A DNA stretch of 6,692 nucleotides, taken from the NCBI GenBank assembly GCA_022793355.1, contig JAAWCR010000202.1, positions 1 through 6,692 of the forward strand, read 5' to 3'. The position numbers were made by a program, and so were the translations under genes. Below, piece after piece: positions 5,765 through 6,692 of this stretch (its first letter is position 1; every line of letters begins with the position of its first letter). Below the pieces are notes generated by a model that saw only the letters and a program-made list of their open reading frames with translations, searched no databases and was not told the DNA's origin. The stretch comes from Lawsonibacter sp. GTDB taxonomy: Bacteria > Bacillota > Clostridia > Oscillospirales > Oscillospiraceae.

Positions 5765-6060
5765 AGAAGGACCTGCTGGAGCTGTGCCTGCTTCAGCTGC
5801 TGGACGGCGGGGACAAATACGGCTATGAGGTGCTTGTCCCCCTGCGGACCGCCTTTCCGGACACCCAGGAGAGCGCCATTTACGCCCTGCTCCGGGGTCT
5901 GGGCAAAGAGAAGCTCACCTCCTGGTATATGGCCCCCGGCGGCGGCGGGCCGGACCGGAAATACTACAAGCTCACTCCGGAAGGCCGAACCCGGCTGGAG
6001 GAGCTGAGCGGCCAGTGGCGGCGCATGCGGGACGCCATCGCCTCCTTTGGGGTGGAATAG
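5758..6060 (+). CDS. PadR-family transcriptional regulator
   Basis: A 100-residue winged-helix DNA-binding protein, close to the usual 105-110 residues of short (PadR-s2) members. The N-terminal helix is LKKDLLELCLLQLL (2-15), followed by DKYGYEVLVPL (19-29), the recognition region TQESAIYALLRGLGKEKL (36-53), the wing with GPDRKYYKLTPEGR (64-77), and a C-terminal helix LEELSGQWRRMRDAI (80-94) for dimerisation. No other in-frame start fits, so translation begins at GTG 5758, inside the end of the HAAS gene, with GGGGG 7 nt upstream. The 7-bp overlap implies coupled synthesis with its membrane partner. It probably represses its own operon through the palindrome at 4906-4917, and possibly the aldehyde dehydrogenase; both are inference. 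In most such pairs I know of, the padR gene comes first, so the order is reversed here. Confidence 0.9.
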   Translation: MLKKDLLELCLLQLLDGGDKYGYEVLVPLRTAFPDTQESAIYALLRGLGKEKLTSWYMAPGGGGPDRKYYKLTPEGRTRLEELSGQWRRMRDAIASFGVE

Positions 6061-6091
6061 CCGCTTTGCCGCGTTAATCAGGAAAATTATA

Positions 6092-6120
6092 TTTACAACC
6101 GGCTGAAATCGTGGTATCAT
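6092..6120 (+). promoter_or_regulatory. Promoter of the F420-ligase-like gene
   Basis: TTTACA (6092-6097) and TATCAT (6115-6120) are 17 bp apart, each one mismatch from consensus. Transcription would start near 6127 and leave a leader of about 50 nt with AAGGAG (6163-6168). This makes the last gene independent of the HAAS/PadR operon. I see no convincing terminator between the PadR stop and this promoter, so readthrough is possible. Confidence 0.7.
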
Positions 6121-6128
6121 ACAAAGTT

Positions 6129-6145
6129 GTGGGAGTTTTTCCCGC
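6129..6145 (+). other. Small stem-loop at the 5' end of the F420-ligase-like transcript
   Basis: GTGGGA (6129-6134) can pair with TTCCCGC positions 6140-6145, a 6-bp stem with one G-T pair and a 5-nt loop GTTTT. It would lie at the very start of the predicted mRNA, where such hairpins can protect against decay. It has no T-tract on the 3' side, so it is not a terminator. It may be chance. Confidence 0.3.
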
Positions 6146-6177
6146 GAAAATGATATGAAAACAAGGAGTGTTCCTTT

Positions 6178-6692
6178 ATGAGCCGTATGGTCGGTACAGT
6201 ATCCCGGGGCATCCGCACCCCAATTATCCGCAGCGGGGACGATCTGGTGGAGATCGTGACCAATTCTCTGCTGGAGGCCGCCTCGGAGGACGGCTTTGCC
6301 ATCCGGGACCGGGACGTGGTGGCCATGACCGAGGCCATTGTGGCCCGGGCCCAGGGCAACTACGCCACCGTGGACGACATCGCCGCCGATGTCCGAACCA
6401 AGCTGGGCGGCGGGACGGTGGGGGTTATCTTCCCCATCCTCAGCCGCAACCGCTTTGCTATCTGCCTGCGGGGCATCGCCAAGGGGTGTAAGAAGATTGT
6501 TCTCATGCTCAGTTATCCCTCTGACGAGGTGGGCAACCACCTGATCAGCCTGGACGCGGTGGACGAGAAGGGGGTGGACCCCTACAAGGATGTCCTCACC
6601 CTGGAGCGGTACCGGGATCTGTTCGGCTATGAGAAGCACCCCTTCACCGGCGTGGACTATGTGGCCTACTACCAGGAGTTGATTCAGGACTG
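6178..6692 (+). CDS. Coenzyme F420-0:L-glutamate ligase-like protein, N-terminal part (runs off the right edge)
   Basis: An open frame from ATG 6178 to the window end gives 171 residues without a stop. AAGGAG lies 9 nt upstream. The sequence resembles the PF01996 family (CofE/FbiB type), which adds glutamate to coenzyme F420-0 with GTP: an N-terminal TPIIRSGDDLVEIV (14-27), then DGFAIRDRDVVAMTEAIVAR (38-57), the conserved core in which CofE proteins have a DG-D-V-hydrophobic-S/T-E/K-I-V pattern. SRNRFAICLRGIAKG (89-103) fits the region after it. Clostridial members of this group are usually annotated from homology only; most such hosts lack the rest of F420 synthesis, so the true substrate may be another gamma-glutamylated or lactyl-type compound. 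It is soluble, has its own promoter, and follows the PadR gene by 117 bp. The family call is moderately secure; the substrate is unknown. Confidence 0.75.
   Translation, partial: MSRMVGTVSRGIRTPIIRSGDDLVEIVTNSLLEAASEDGFAIRDRDVVAMTEAIVARAQGNYATVDDIAADVRTKLGGGTVGVIFPILSRNRFAICLRGIAKGCKKIVLMLSYPSDEVGNHLISLDAVDEKGVDPYKDVLTLERYRDLFGYEKHPFTGVDYVAYYQELIQD

Noticed and set aside
5695..6639. A 314-codon open frame on the minus strand opposite the PadR and F420-ligase-like genes
   Set aside because: It crosses two real genes and two regulatory sites on the other strand, and its sequence matches no family.

Overview
This window looks chromosomal and comes from a moderately high-GC anaerobic Firmicute, most likely a clostridium of the Oscillospiraceae (Flavonifractor / Lawsonibacter-like). 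That placement is inferred from strong AGGAGG-type ribosome sites, near-consensus sigma-A promoters, GC-rich codon use and the gene families present; no marker gene fixes it. There are eight protein genes, two of them cut by the window edges. No RNA gene, CRISPR array, insertion sequence or prophage gene was seen.

Left part (1-2987, minus strand): a four-gene operon read right to left. It starts with a large membrane protein of the DUF1538 family (1379-2899) made of two homologous halves. Next, 13 bp on, is a protein with two tandem PII-like domains (700-1365). After a hairpin come a GNAT acetyltransferase (85-648) and the first 29 codons of an unidentified gene joined to it by an ATGA overlap (1-88). 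The operon promoter has a good -10, a poor -35 and two tandem 11-bp repeats just upstream, which suggests a dedicated activator.

Centre (3060-4861): a small ComFB-family protein (3131-3406) is transcribed divergently from the DUF1538 operon from a near-consensus promoter. It converges on a class-3-type aldehyde dehydrogenase (3441-4811, minus strand), and one hairpin sits between the two stop codons.

Right part (4833-6692): the aldehyde dehydrogenase promoter lies back to back with a strong plus-strand promoter carrying a perfect 12-bp palindrome at its start site. That promoter drives a two-gene operon: a HAAS-domain (DUF1700-like) membrane protein (4949-5764) and an overlapping PadR-family regulator (5758-6060). 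A separate promoter then drives a homologue of coenzyme F420-0:glutamate ligase (from 6178, cut by the window end).

The part most worth following is the DUF1538 / tandem-PII / ComFB neighbourhood: a probable ion transporter, a probable nucleotide-sensing PII partner, and a member of a family linked to cyclic-dinucleotide binding share one intergenic region. Every link between them beyond gene position is inference.
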